A stretch of DNA of 64,000 bases from Diadema setosum (taxonomy: Eukaryota; Echinodermata; Echinoidea; Diadematoida; Diadematidae), in contig NC_092685.1 in the NCBI RefSeq assembly GCF_964275005.1, positions 15,598,579 through 15,662,578 of the forward strand. Reading direction: 5' to 3'. Under the pieces are notes generated by a model. It was not told where the DNA came from, searched no databases, and saw nothing but the letters and a program-made list of their open reading frames with translations. Positions 24,914 through 35,940 of the stretch are shown in pieces; the stretch's first letter is position 1, and each line of letters begins with the position of its first letter. Both the position numbers and the translations under genes were made by a program.

Positions 24914-27900
24914 TATTCGGCTTTCAATCACAAATATCATATTACATTTTTCGAAATCAGACCATACATTGGAGTGGTAAAGGTGCACCAGGTTGGGCAG
25001 CTCGGGTCTGGAAAGAGCCAACTAAATGACTTGGGCCCTCGGGCCATCCTCCCCAACCCACTTGGTGCACCCAAAACAGTCAGTTTACAGTGTAAAAGAT
25101 ACAAATTTCATTAAGAGGCATACATAAAAAACAAAAGACAAAAACAAAAAAAAAAAACAATTGTTTCTTTGTAAGTGTCAATTAAAGATATGTGTAACTA
25201 CCAATATTTCTTACTCCATTCAAATATCAGAGGTCATTTTCTACATAAGAAAACTAGCAAAAAAAAAAAGATAATACATTGCATGTATATGTCAGCTCTT
25301 AAAGGCGCGTAGTCCTGGTAGTGTAGAGGGCGCTGTTGATGATACTGCTGATCACCGCTAGCATTGATACGAAGATTGGCAAAGTTGAGCTTTCATCGAG
25401 AGTAATGCGCGTACGTGTTGCTAAGTAACGTTGCCTTCGTTGTCTTCTCTGCGCATCACGCAGTCTGTAGTAATGACAGGGTGCGTGCATATGTGCTTCT
25501 TGTTATGACATCACAAAAGAAGTTTGCTAAAGCTGTCATCCCCCTCAGCCGAATCATGAGCCGAACTGTGATCGGACCACTGACTACTGTGGATCGGACT
25601 TCTTCGGACTCGGGGAAGTGGGCCAAAGCGTAAGCGCCAAAGAGGAGTCGATAGCATAGGTCTCTATAGGAAACTTGCGCCATGCGCCCGCGTACGTATT
25701 TGACTAAAACACCGGGACCATGCACCTTTAAAGGGTTTGTAAAGTTCTGGTCGAGGTGAGGATTTAGCTTTTACCATTTTGCGAAATATTCAGAAACCAC
25801 TCTATGAGATGTCAAAGAGCATGCAGTTCTAAGGGGTATCAAAAATTTATTCGATGAAAATCGGTTTTGAAATGGCTGAGATATTATTTTATTATTAGCA
25901 CTTTTTGGGATATCTCGGCCATTTGAAAACCAATTTTCATCAAATAAACGTTGAATCCTTCTTAAAATTACATGCTCTTTCATATTTCATAAGAGGCTTT
26001 TCATTATCTCACTTAGGAATGTTCAAAACATGAATCCCCACCTCAACCAGTACTGTACAGTCCCTTTAAATGGCTATCGACATCAAAACCTGACTCACTT
26101 AAAAATACATACAGTTAATGCACAATGTATAAATTTAAAACTTCCATATAACCCATATTCCCTTACAGCATTTCATTTTAACTTCATATATATTTGAACA
26201 ATTAACAAAACAGAACTGCAAAGAAAGAGAGAGAGAGAGAGAAAGATAGAGCGAGAAAAAAAAATGTCACATGCGTACAACGATATAAGGAAAATAAAAA
26301 TAGAATTTCACAAGACTTTACTTTTTGAATAAAGTGCACATTTCATTGTTACTGACTTATGTAAAGGGTAATATTATTCCCCCGCCTTCTGAAAGAGAGA
26401 AGTCGAGTATTCTTTTATTATGCGAGAAAAGTGACAATATGTTGAATTTTCTTTATTCTTTCTTTATGTCTTTGTACATATGTGGCATCACAAGGTATAG
26501 TAGTCTTCTCATCCAACCGTGACTGAGCAGAAACTTCAAAAATTCATATCTTTTGAACAGATTGTCTGATTTTCCTCAAACTCTCACCGATGTGTTCTAC
26601 TGTTGCTGCATTCACTCAACCCACATGTCTATGAAGGTGAACTTGTCCTTTAAAATCAAGTTCATGAGGCAGAGCACCTTATGCATGTGTAAGTGAGAAA
26701 CATGTCTCATGTGTAAGGACTGTCTTTTTCTTCAGCCGGTCGTGGCTGCTGCAGAAAACCCACATGCTGAGCATGGCTTGACAGAGAATGTACAGAAGAT
26801 AATCGCGACTGAGAAGGCGGAGGTGGAGAAACAGAGCAGACCCAAGGTCGACCTCCAGTCACTGACAACCAGGAACTACTTGGACACCACTGTGGTCCCC
26901 ATCCTCCTGCAGGCCATGTCAGCCTTGGCTAAGGAGAGGTACAGTGTAGACTGCCACTTATCTTGAATCTATGCCTAGCATGAACCTTCCCCAGCTATCC
27001 CCCCCCCCCCCCCTTAATAAAAAGACATCAAATAGATAGGATAAAAGAATGAAAATTAGCAAGAAATAAAGACATGAAAAATTTCAAAAGAAATATAATA
27101 CAATAGATAATTAAATTAATTTAAAAATAGAAGAGTAATGATAATTTGATAAATTGAATAAGATTAACATAAGAGTGCGCTGAGAGACGTCAGTTTTAAC
27201 CCTAACTAGGCCGGGCTATTTAGGAAGATCATAGAGCCGGGGGGGGGGGCCTCCCAGGCCCCCCCTCCAGATCTCGGCCGTCGACCGCGCGTTCGTGACG
27301 AAAATTGGCACACACATTGCCTATGATGTAATCTAAAGTATCATGAAGTTGAATTTAAAAAAAAATAATCATTTATGCTAAATTATGCTAATTTATGCGT
27401 GATGATGCATGAAATCAGACAATTTGGTATAAATCACTAAATAAAGCTCAAAATGGGCACATTTTTTGTGTAAATATTCTTTTTAGTGTCCTGAGCAAAT
27501 ATAAGAGAAAAAAATTGTGCCATCAGAAAAAATTTCTTAAGTATTTGATTGTTTTTTGAATTTCTTATGTATTTCTTTGTTTTTTCGACTTTATGTTTTT
27601 CATTGTTTTTTCGATGAAACTTGTTTGCGACATTGTTCCGAACAAGAAAATATATTAATAATTGATTTTAATCAATAATACCCCCAAATAATCATGCTTT
27701 TGTGAAATTTGCCTGTAAGCACAGTTTGCATTGAAATTGTACACAAATTCACGTTTTTGAGCAATTTTTGGTCTGACATGCACATACATATTTATGCGCA
27801 ACTTCGAAACCGCACGCCCGGGCATCGCAAATTTGGTGTCAAAAGATGCGGGAGACTTGAAAGAAAAAAGTCATGAAACGTCGTGGCGATAGCTTTTCGC

Positions 27901-28491
27901 GTTAGCGCTACATCGCGCGGAACGTCGAGGGGGGGGCCTCGGAGGCCCCCCCCCCCCGGCCTAGTTAGGGTTAAGCGTTATATAAATAAATGTTGGATGT
28001 TTATTATTATTATCATGATTATCAGAAATTAAAAAAGGTAAAAAAGTTAACAAATTACTATTGTTCCCCTTTGTTATTGCTATCCCCTGAGATATATTTA
28101 TAGGTTTTATATTTATAGGTTTTCACGTAAGTTTGAAGAAAATGTGATTGTACATGTATTCTGTATTGATTGTATCCCCTGATAACAAAATGATGATTTA
28201 AATTCACTGTATCCTTAGTACAAATTATGCACATGTACACACAGCCTATGCATTTTCATCATGTTTTTGTTTGTTTACTTTTAAAAGAAATCTTTTGATA
28301 ATGAAATAAAAAGACTTATTGTGGGAGTGCCCTAAACTGTCTTGGATTTGTCTTTTCTTCACAGTCAATTCCCTAGAATACAAAATTTATACTCTTTTTC
28401 ATGTCATTTTTCTGTGAACAGACCTCCAAACCCAATTGACTACCTAGCAAACTACCTCCTGAAGAACAAAGATCAGTTTGAAAACAGCTAG
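21482..28491 (+). CDS. DPY30: DPY30, SET1/MLL complex core subunit, complete, 4 coding exons, 111 aa
   Basis: DPY30 is the small dimeric subunit of the WRAD core (WDR5, RBBP5, ASH2L, DPY30) that stimulates SET1/MLL histone H3K4 methyltransferases in the nucleus; it binds ASH2L. Exons: 21482-21491 (MAEG start, phase 1), 24249-24301, 26736-26938, 28422-28491 with TAG at 28489-28491. They join to 336 nt. Residues 59-66 are VDLQSLTT and the Dpy-30 dimerisation motif spans roughly 64-105 (YLDTTVVPILLQAMSALAKER, PPNPIDYLANYLLKNK). Human DPY30 is 99 aa; the extra length is in the variable N-terminus, which is Ala/Glu/Pro-rich. Exon 1 carries only 10 coding bases, so the start depends on the ATGGCCGAAG|GTAAAT reading and the phase-1 match to exon 2. 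Confidence 0.96.
22892..23085. mobile_element. Tigger/pogo-like MITE (GTTATAACG family, copy 3)
   Basis: This is a compact 194-bp copy starting CAGTGGACTCCCGTTATAAC and ending CGTTATAACGGGAGTGCACTG-type sequence, with TA on both outer sides. It is the best-defined member of the family in this window. Confidence 0.82.
23498..23913. mobile_element. CCTCCACC / GGCGGAGG short element
   Basis: The left end has ACCTCCACCAAGG, the right end CTTGGCGGAGGT. The interior has GGAGGAGGTTATGTTTTCAT, GTTTGTTTGTTCGTGTGCAA and 'gaaacttgcagg'. The same phrases, complemented, occur at 46600-46706 and 842-976. It is non-coding. Confidence 0.6.
24867..24913 (+). repeat. (ATT)n microsatellite
   Basis: About 15 ATT units lie in DPY30 intron 2. 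It creates poly-Ile and poly-Asn open frames that are not genes. Confidence 0.95.
25303..25727. mobile_element. TTAA-flanked MITE (family C)
   Basis: TTAA flanks both sides (25299-25302 and 25728-25731). The left end is AGGCGCGTAGTCCTGGT, the right end inverted ACCGGGACCATGCACCT. It lies directly against the family A element at 25732, sharing the TTAA at 25728-25731. No homologous copy is seen elsewhere in the window. Confidence 0.75.
25732..26065. mobile_element. TTAA-flanked foldback MITE (family A, copy 2)
   Basis: TTAA lies at 25728-25731 and 26066-26069. The left arm carries CTGGTCGAGGTGAGGATTTA, the centre CGGTTTTGAAATGGCTGAGA and its inverted partner, the right arm CAGTACTGTACAGTCCCT. 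It resembles copy 3 (39684-40068) closely. Confidence 0.85.
26220..26262 (+). repeat. GA-rich microsatellite
   Basis: A GAGA run follows AAAGAAAGAGAGAG in DPY30 intron 2. Confidence 0.8.
27200..27970. mobile_element. TTAA-CCCTAA MITE (family B, copy 3)
   Basis: TTAA lies at 27196-27199 and 27971-27974. The ends are CCCTAACTAGGCCGGGCTAT and GGCCTAGTTAGGG. It lies in DPY30 intron 3 in reverse orientation to copy 2 (12078-12856), with which it shares most of its body, including 'catagagccgggggg' and the core complement TATTTCTTTGTTTTTTCGAC. The closeness of the two copies suggests recent activity of this subfamily. Confidence 0.88.
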
Positions 28492-29140
28492 GCAGGACCT
28501 CTTGTGCAGATACGGGACGGATGAAGATTCTGGATCATGCAGCAATATTTAATACTTTCACATTAGCACTTGAATAGCAAAGGATTTAATGCCACGACTG
28601 TATGTTTTTCTTCATTTCTCTCTATTATTGAATGGCTCCTTCGTGAAGTAGGATTTTCAATTAAGTCTTGGGACAGACATATTACGAATGTTGTGTAGAC
28701 GGAGTCTTGTGTTTCACCTTTCAGTAGCACTATCTAGGTAGGGAGCATGTTTTTGATGTGATTAATTGTGCATGTGTTGAAATATTTTCCTGTTTTCAGA
28801 TTTTTGTAGATCACTATGTTTATTGTGTCACATTTTGTAAAATTTGAAGTGGAGATATATGTGTAAAGATGTATTCCAGACGAATCCAGATACTTATGAA
28901 GAGTTTATATGTGTAGAAAGTGTCAAGAGATTATGTCATGTCCTATTTCACATTGCTACCTTCACGTGTAATCGGTTTGCTGGACTATGGATAGGTTAAA
29001 CACACTATCATATTATCATCTTTGATGTATACCCAAAAAAAAAGACTTACCTTCGTACGCTACTTGTACAGATGTATACAGATATGTGGTAGCTGTTCCA
29101 CATGATAATCAGATTTTATTAAATTTGCTTTCCTGTATAG
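28492..29140 (+). other. DPY30 3' UTR (probable)
   Basis: Sequence after the TAG stop is AT-rich and repeat-free. A candidate ATTAAA polyadenylation signal lies at 29118-29123. The true 3' end cannot be fixed without transcripts. Confidence 0.45.
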
Positions 29141-30770
29141 ATGATAACATGCATTTTCATTTGTTTATCTTCTTTCCTGTCTATACACATGTACCTTTAT
29201 TGCTATGTTGTGTGCAGTATGGGTGATGTAGTGTACACAAAACCTATCATGGTCTTTGAAGTTTGGTTGCGTGAAGAGAGGCTATCATGCTGCAATTAGT
29301 GTATTTACCAAAGTGATATCCAGTGCTTTCATATTAGCATTGATGTGTTTGCATTAAATGTAGACCTAGTCAGTTTTAAAACACAAGCATGTTGTCCATA
29401 ACTGTGGGGCTTCCAAAATAAGAAGAAAAGATGATTCAATGGGTTTTGCAATGAGTAGGGTGCATTGCTATGTCAGTGCAAAGATTAACTATTGATACGG
29501 CTTAAATAGACATTAACATTAAAAAGAAATCCATTCGTTCCCATTATTTCTTCATTGACATTACAAGAATCAATTTCTTTCTAGTAAACTGTTACATATG
29601 CTCGTTTATCACACCATATGTTTTGTTTTGATACATTCTACCACGAGTATTTATCATTCATGACAGCATTTTTTTTTTCATTTGCCCTACTAAGTGTATT
29701 TGGAGTCCAGACACAAATGTATTGGTGGCTGACATTTGTCTGTGTGTGTGTGTATGTGTCTGTTTGTCTGAATATCTGTTTATTTATGTGTCTGTGTGGG
29801 TGCACCATATGCATTTATGCATTCATACTCCTACAACTGATTAAATATCCTGTTCCACTTTAAAAGAGATACAATTATATCCTGAAGTGCTCCGATTTAA
29901 ACAATCAAATGTAAAACAGTGATGTCTGTAGTGTGCTAAGATACAAGCTGTTTCAAAGATATATGAACATGCTTTGTAGCAGGACCAGACACTTCTCTGA
30001 GAGAGAGAGAGAAAGAAAGAATGGATAAAGTGTGAGCAAAGCTCTAGGCTGAATTCTGCTGGTAGGGAAATGGTATACAATTATTGAGAGTAAAAGTGCT
30101 GTTTGATGTAGAACAAATTATGCATGCTCTAGTATGACTACCCTGGTATTTGCTGTAGTTTATTTGCTTTTTCTTTGTTTTTTATTTTTTTGAGAGTGCA
30201 TGTAATTGTGAGTCAACAGCATGCTATCTGTAATACATCATGGTGGCGCATTTTACCACACTCTTAGTACAAAGGAACCTCGTTATAAAGGGAGGAGAAA
30301 TAACCAAAAAAACAAAAAAAAAAAACCCTCCTTTAACAAGGTGATTTTGTGTGTCCCAACTCATTTATTAAATATTTCTCAATTTTTGTACCCTTCTACA
30401 GTGAGAAATCTAATGAGACTAGGTAATTACAATGATTTTTAGGCAATAGTTATGAGGCTTTTCTGAATAATTTGTTTGTGGCATCTCTGCAGTGAGTAAT
30501 ACACATAGGATGTCCCTGCCACGAATACAGTGTACATGTACTTGTGTTTCTTGTATTATCTTGAGCCTGGGACATTTGGCACAGATTATCATTCAGTTAT
30601 AATTACACAATCAACAAAGTAAAGCACACACATCTTGCATCATACAGGTAATTTTGTATATCGAAATGTTCCTAGGCAATGCCATTTATCCAGTGGGGGT
30701 GGGGAGGGGTCAGGGGTTAGTTTCATCCAGCAATTTCCCTGCAGTGTGTGTAAAAAAGCATGGCTGGCAG
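29141..30770. other. Intergenic, no gene seen
   Basis: AT-rich DNA with a TGTGTG-rich run near 29740 and a short GA run near 30000. A fragment with AACCTCGTTATAAAG near 30275 resembles the edge of the Tigger-like family. The open frames are short and without domains. Confidence 0.5.
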
Positions 30771-30774
30771 AATT

Positions 30775-31090
30775 GGGGGGGGGGGGGGCTCCCCCCCCCC
30801 CCCACTTTTTTTGCACCATACAAAGTAATACATAAGGTGTCACCACTTTGGGCCCCCACTTTTTCTGACCCCGGAGGTACGTAAATGGCACTAGAAAGAA
30901 ATAGATAGAAACCTTGAAGTGTGAGTGCGGTACGGCTTTGTTTTTGCATTGAAGACCTTCTTTCTTTTTTGCCTGTCTGCTGAAGAAACCTGGAAGTGCC
31001 ACCAGAAGTTGCGCTGAAGGCCTGTTTTTTTTTTCCCCCTTGCTTGTTAACTCATGAAACCCAGAAGTGCCCCCCCCCTTTTGAAAACGT
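30775..31090. mobile_element. Partial, inverted copy of the hAT-like element at 7973-9589
   Basis: It carries TGCACCATACAAAGTAATAC, ATAAGGTGTCACCACTTTGG and GGGCCCCCACTTTTT, the complement of text at 9483-9550, followed by GAAACCTGGAAGTGCC and CTTGTTAACTCATGAAACCC, the complement of text near 8005-8030 and 9375-9400. Long G- and C-runs lie at 30776-30803. It is partial and rearranged. Confidence 0.6.
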
Positions 31091-31330
31091 GGCGTCGGCG
31101 GTGATATGCTCCCATGCATTCACCTTTCTCTAAAAAGAAATTAAGTAGGATCTCTAGGTGGCTTGCACCTGTGTTGTGACATTCTCACACATGGTAGCAG
31201 GGGGAGGGGCTTAATGTTCTTTATGTTTGCTTGTTTGTTTGTTTCTTCTGATGCCTGAGGGACAGTAGCATTATCCCAAACAAGATAAGATGGCATTATA
31301 ACACATATTACACATTGACTCACTCTCATT

Positions 31331-31603
31331 GGCCCGAATTCACGAAGGTGGTACAAATGAAACCATGGTTTAAACCATGGACAAAAACCATGGAGCGCCA
31401 AGTGTCGCATGGAATATTTTGTTACAAAATTGGTCATCTCGTCGACAAAATGACCGTTTCGTTAACGAAATTATCATTTCATTACAAAATAATAATTTCA
31501 TCGACGAAATGACGAAATTTCATAATGCAATATTCCATGTGACACTTGGCGCTCCATGGTTTAAACCATGGTTTCATTTGTACCACCTTCGTGAATTCGG
31601 GCC
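31331..31603. mobile_element. Foldback MITE, GGCCCGAATTCACGAAGG ends (copy 1)
   Basis: The left end is GGCCCGAATTCACGAAGGTG and the right end its complement CACCTTCGTGAATTCGGGCC. Both arms contain AAACCATGGTTTAAACCATG. The centre has TTCGTTAACGAAA and TCATTTCATCGACGAAATGA-type short palindromes. ATT/AAT flank the ends. A second copy is at 45309-45634. Confidence 0.88.
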
Positions 31604-32748
31604 AATGGGTCTTTAACCCTCGGTTCTCTTGATTGTTACAGAAACACAATGCCATCTGAACAAGCTAGCCACCTTTCTCACAGTCACACGATTACATCAC
31701 ACACTATGACGATGATGAATTACATTACTCCACCGGTTTATTTCTCACATAGGAAAAATACCTGCCAAGCAGTACCAGCAAGTCTATCTACACTGTACAT
31801 CACAATGAATGCATCACTGGTTCCATTAGACATTAATCACCATGTCTCCTTTTTGCTGTGTCCTTTCAGGCACCTGTGCCAAATAAATACACCTGCACAT
31901 TGCAAAGTTGATTATGGAAAAAAAAAATTGTGCAAGTCCATTTCAGGCAACTTGGTTGACGTTGAATTCGAGCAATATTATTGGCTGATGGCAGCAGAGC
32001 CATTATTAATTTACAAATGATACAATGCTCACCTGATAATTGGGAACTGTGTAAGTGCGATAAGATTCAATGTAGAAAACATTTTTGCATTATTTTTACG
32101 GTTGAATCTTATGGCTGAGTCTGAAGTACAAACTGCTTTATAAGAACATACTTCGGTACAAACACTTCCATTTCCCATCACTGATGTCTAGACATGGTAA
32201 CTAGATCCATGGAAATAATCACAGGTTTCATTTCTTACCAGAATGGATATTTCCAATTAACCAATCCTGGACAGATTCTGCCTATTGCACAGTCAAAATA
32301 CATGCCATTAGACAGTAGGACGTAGTTTATGGGACTACACAGTAGGGTAGCATTGAGCTAATGGTCACATTGAGTGCCTGTCATGATTTTGTATGTATGT
32401 TGTAGCACTTATAGCCATGGATATCAAAGGCAAAATGACTCCATGGTTTCATGTAGCATCTACATATTGGGATTTACATGGAGTCAACTACAATAGAGTT
32501 AGTTATCCTTGAGTATAATGCTCTTTGCGGGGGGGGGGGGGGGGGGGGGAATTTACTTGAAGAGATCTTTGTCTAGGGAGGCAAGTGTCCTTGTGTGGGT
32601 CTTTATGAGTATTTGTTGAGAGCTCAGGTGTCCTAGAAGTAGTTTTTATTCATGCATCTTACAGGGTTTGGTGCATGGCATATTCAATGTCAATTAAAAG
32701 GAAGAGGTGTTTCACAAAAATGAACTAGAAATGTCGCTACGGCGACTG
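31604..32748. other. Intergenic, no gene seen
   Basis: This is unremarkable AT-rich DNA apart from a poly-G run at about 32529-32549, which would stall sequencing and could be an assembly-length artefact. No coding similarity is recognised. Confidence 0.5.
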
Positions 32749-34023
32749 ATGCCTCCGCCATAATGCATGATTCTCCCAATAGGTGTATAGTACAATGTCT
32801 TGACAATGTGTGATGACAGTTTCACATAACTGGCAAAATATCGAAATAACAGGTTTGTCAGAAATATCTTGAATGTTCACTTTCCACGAACTGGGTTTGC
32901 TATAATTGTCTATTAAAGAGTGCAGGTACACATATTTGGGGAATTGAAAATTTTTACTTGACTTCTGACCGACCTTATTATAAGTTTATGCATTGAGTAT
33001 AATTTTCAAGGTATGAAGAAAGAGTGTAATTACAGTACAAAATATTTTTTTTTTCATTTAAACCTGACCTTTAACCCTTTACCTTTGACCTTCTGGCTGG
33101 AAATTTCCGAGAGAATCTCCAAAAAGTAATACATGTACATATATTAAACACTTTTAAAACTAATAATGCAATCATTGCATATACTAGTATGCATGTATGA
33201 GGGAAATACAGTAGTAACATTTTGAGGAGTTGACCTTGACCTTTAAACCCCTGACTATTGACCCATGACCCCTAAATTCCCTGCCAGTCAGTACGTGCAT
33301 ATGTACCATGCTCCATGAAGATACATTGAACCATTTGCGAGAAAAGTGATATTGCAACATTTTCACCTAACCTTTGACCTTTGACCTTATGACATGAAAC
33401 TCTCTCTGGAGAATCCTTACGCAGTAGTACATGTCTACACTAAGTTTCAAGAAAATAACTGCGGACATTGCATAGATATGGGGGAAATAGCAACATTTTT
33501 AGCATTTGACCTTGACCTTTTGACCTTTGACCTCTTGTCAATGTCACTAGAATCTACTCAACTAATTGTCCCATCATACATCATCCTTGAACCAAGTTTG
33601 GTGAAAGCTGCTTCATCCAATTTTGAGTTATCACATAAACAGATAAATCTTAGGATTTGACCTTGATCTTTGACCTTTGACCTCTGTCCGATTTCACTGA
33701 AAAACTAATCAAGTAATTGTCCCATCATACATCATCTTCCAACAAAGTTTGGTGAAATTTGCTCCAAACAGTCTTGAGTTATCGCGTAAACGGATACAAT
33801 TTCATGATTTGACCTTGACCTTTGACCTTTGACCTTTAGCCGATTTCACCCAAAATCTTATCAAATCGTTGCCCCATCATACTTCATACTTGGACCAAGT
33901 TTGGTAAAATTCCAGTAAATATTACTCAAGTTATAGCGTAAACGAAAGCGGACGGACGTACGGACGGACGGACGGACAACCCGAAAACATAATGCCTCCG
34001 GCACCACTTCGTGGCGGAGGCAT
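32749..34023. mobile_element. TTTGACC-rich element ending in ATGCCTCC/GGAGGCAT (copy 2)
   Basis: It starts ATGCCTCCGCCATAATGCAT and ends with CTTCGTGGCGGAGGCAT, which pairs with the start as a 12-bp inverted repeat. The interior has repeated TTTGACCTTTGACCT, 'ccatcatacatcatc' and 'aagtttggtgaaa' blocks, then the GGAC microsatellite and ACAACCCGAAAACATAATG. The layout is the same as copy 1 (8078-9347). Confidence 0.82.
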
Positions 34024-35268
34024 AAAAACATGTACAGTGATAAAGGGATAAGAAACAAGTGCCAACTCCAAACCCCAATTCAATATTAATGCAGCATCAT
34101 ACCCCCACATCTGCAGCTTGACACTTTTGACTTCAGTCATACGAAAGCATCATACTTCATTGACATTTATGATTTTGTGCTTCATAGAAGTATCTATGGC
34201 TCCATGTGTCACAGTAAGCAGGATCCACACCTACACCTATCTCTTTATGTTAGACAATGGAGGGCTTTAATGTTGTTGGGCCTTGTAATGGTGCTACCAA
34301 TCAAAAGGGATACGCATGCTGATCACATTGCACTCGTGGCGCAACACATTTCCAGATGCTGTAAGCACATGTACATAATTACGATGTACGTGAATACACT
34401 GTTATGCATCGATCAGCCATTCTCCCCAAGGCTACACTTCACATTAAAATTCAAATTGATTCATGTTGCAAGTATGACAAGCGTGCAAGCTTTTTGGCAT
34501 CAGTTTCAACTTTTTTCAATGACAGTGTCTACTATGGTTGTTGGTGTCATTTTCCACCTTTCGTCTGCACAATTTCTTTATCGTTCAAACACGGTGAATA
34601 CATGCTGTAAAACACAGCCATATCAGAGAAAAGTGTCCTTTAGATAAGTGTGTTTTATGGACTACAACAACACAAGACCCCTCCTCATCCATGCTGCAAG
34701 ATTGCCCTCAGAATGCTGCAAAAAGTAGGCTCATGGATCTAACCTGAATTCACAAACAGAATGTGATACTCTGGATTCTTTTGCATTTTCTTTGGAATAA
34801 GAATCTTTTACCATGATTGAGTAGAGGGCGTGATCAGATTCTTTGATTAGTGCAAGATTCCATAATGATGGAGAGTTAGGGAAGGGTTTGGACTTTGATG
34901 AAATAACTGCACTCGGGTCATCATTGATATGCCCCAAATATTTTAAGACCAGATTTTAAACACCAAAAATCCATGAAAACACTATGTTTTCATGTCACAA
35001 AGAAAACAACCTTTATAAGGCTGTCAGCATCTCTTACATTTAAACAACTTATTATTTCATATCAAGCTTCTCTTGCTTTGATGACTCCCAGTGGAATGTC
35101 AAAACAAGTGGGAATACTGCTAACAAAACCATGAATAGACAAACTATCATGGTTTCCTTCCTTGAAGTTAGAGGAAGTACTTTGTATGAGGTAAGAATGA
35201 TACAGGGAGAGGAGAGTTGGCAGACTGAAAGATCACCATGTCTTTCACCCAACCTGAATTGATTGTCC
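34024..35268. other. Symplekin 3' flank / 3' UTR, no other gene seen
   Basis: The segment just below 35269 must contain the symplekin 3' UTR on the minus strand, but I see no convincing AATAAA on that strand close to the stop. A 156-codon plus-strand frame at 34177-34647 has no recognisable domain and is not called. Confidence 0.45.
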
Positions 35269-35940
35269 TTATTTTCTCCTTGAACTGCGCCGCACTCCCA
35301 CTGCAGGGGATGAGGAGGCTACTTTTGCCCCCCTGCCCCTACCCCTGCCCTTCCCACCCCTTCCAGCAGTCTGAGAAATCTCTGCCTTGCTATCCTCTTT
35401 CTCTTCCTCCTCATTTGACACCTCCTCATCCTTGGTTTCAGTTGTCTCCTCTTTAACCTCCTCAACTGCATCAGATTCTTCCTTCGCTTCTTCCGCGGTT
35501 TCCATGGCAACATCAGCTTTCTCCTTCTCAGCCGCCCTTGCTTTCTCCTTCTCGGCCGCCCTTGCTTTCTCCTTCTCGGCCGCCCTTGCTTTCTCCTCGG
35601 CCGCCCTTGCTTTCTCCTTCTCGGCCGCCCTTGCTTTCTCGGCTTCTTCCAGGGCTAACTTCTCTCGCCCCGCCTTCAATCTCGCCTCCTCCTCTTCCTT
35701 CTCCTGCCTGGCCTTGGCCTGCTTCTCCTCCTCAGCTTTGGCCTTGGCTTGAGCCTTGGCTTCTTCCTCTAGTCTTAGCTTCTCCTGCTGCTGTCTCTCC
35801 TCTGCCTCCTTCTTCTCCTGAGCCTTCTTCTCCTCTTCTTTCCTCTTCCTCTCCTCCCTCTCTTTCCTCTCCATCTCCTCCTTCTCTTTCACTGGGTCCG
35901 TCTCCAGCACCTTCATCACCGATTTGGGTATGTGTGCTTG
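35269..35940 (-). CDS. SYMPK: Symplekin last exon: Lys/Glu/Ala helix tail with repeated EKARAAEK and RG-rich end
   Basis: This exon encodes residues 1051-1273. It opens with [15 protein letters not shown], which matches human QAHIPNSIMTILE, then becomes about 190 residues of Lys, Glu, Arg and Ala with no proline, the pattern of a single alpha-helix or coiled coil. Residues encoded by 35516-35632 are five near-identical 7-8-residue units (EKARAAEK), from a 24-bp DNA minisatellite with one 21-bp unit. The end is acidic, then [12 protein letters not shown] and a basic RRSSRRK. The human tail is proline-rich instead, so this part is lineage-specific. Confidence 0.93.
   Translation of the reverse strand, partial: QAHIPKSVMKVLETDPVKEKEEMERKEREERKRKEEEKKAQEKKEAEERQQQEKLRLEEEAKAQAKAKAEEEKQAKARQEKEEEEARLKAGREKLALEEAEKARAAEKEKARAAEEKARAAEKEKARAAEKEKARAAEKEKADVAMETAEEAKEESDAVEEVKEETTETKDEEVSNEEEEKEDSKAEISQTAGRGGKGRGRGRGAKVASSSPAVGVRRSSRRK

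Noticed and set aside
24578-25114. 178-codon frame with a poly-Ile run
   Set aside because: The frame is kept open by the (ATT)n microsatellite in a DPY30 intron.
34177-34647. 156-codon open frame on the plus strand
   Set aside because: It has no recognisable domain, splice context or codon pattern; it lies in the 3' flank of symplekin and is compatible with chance.
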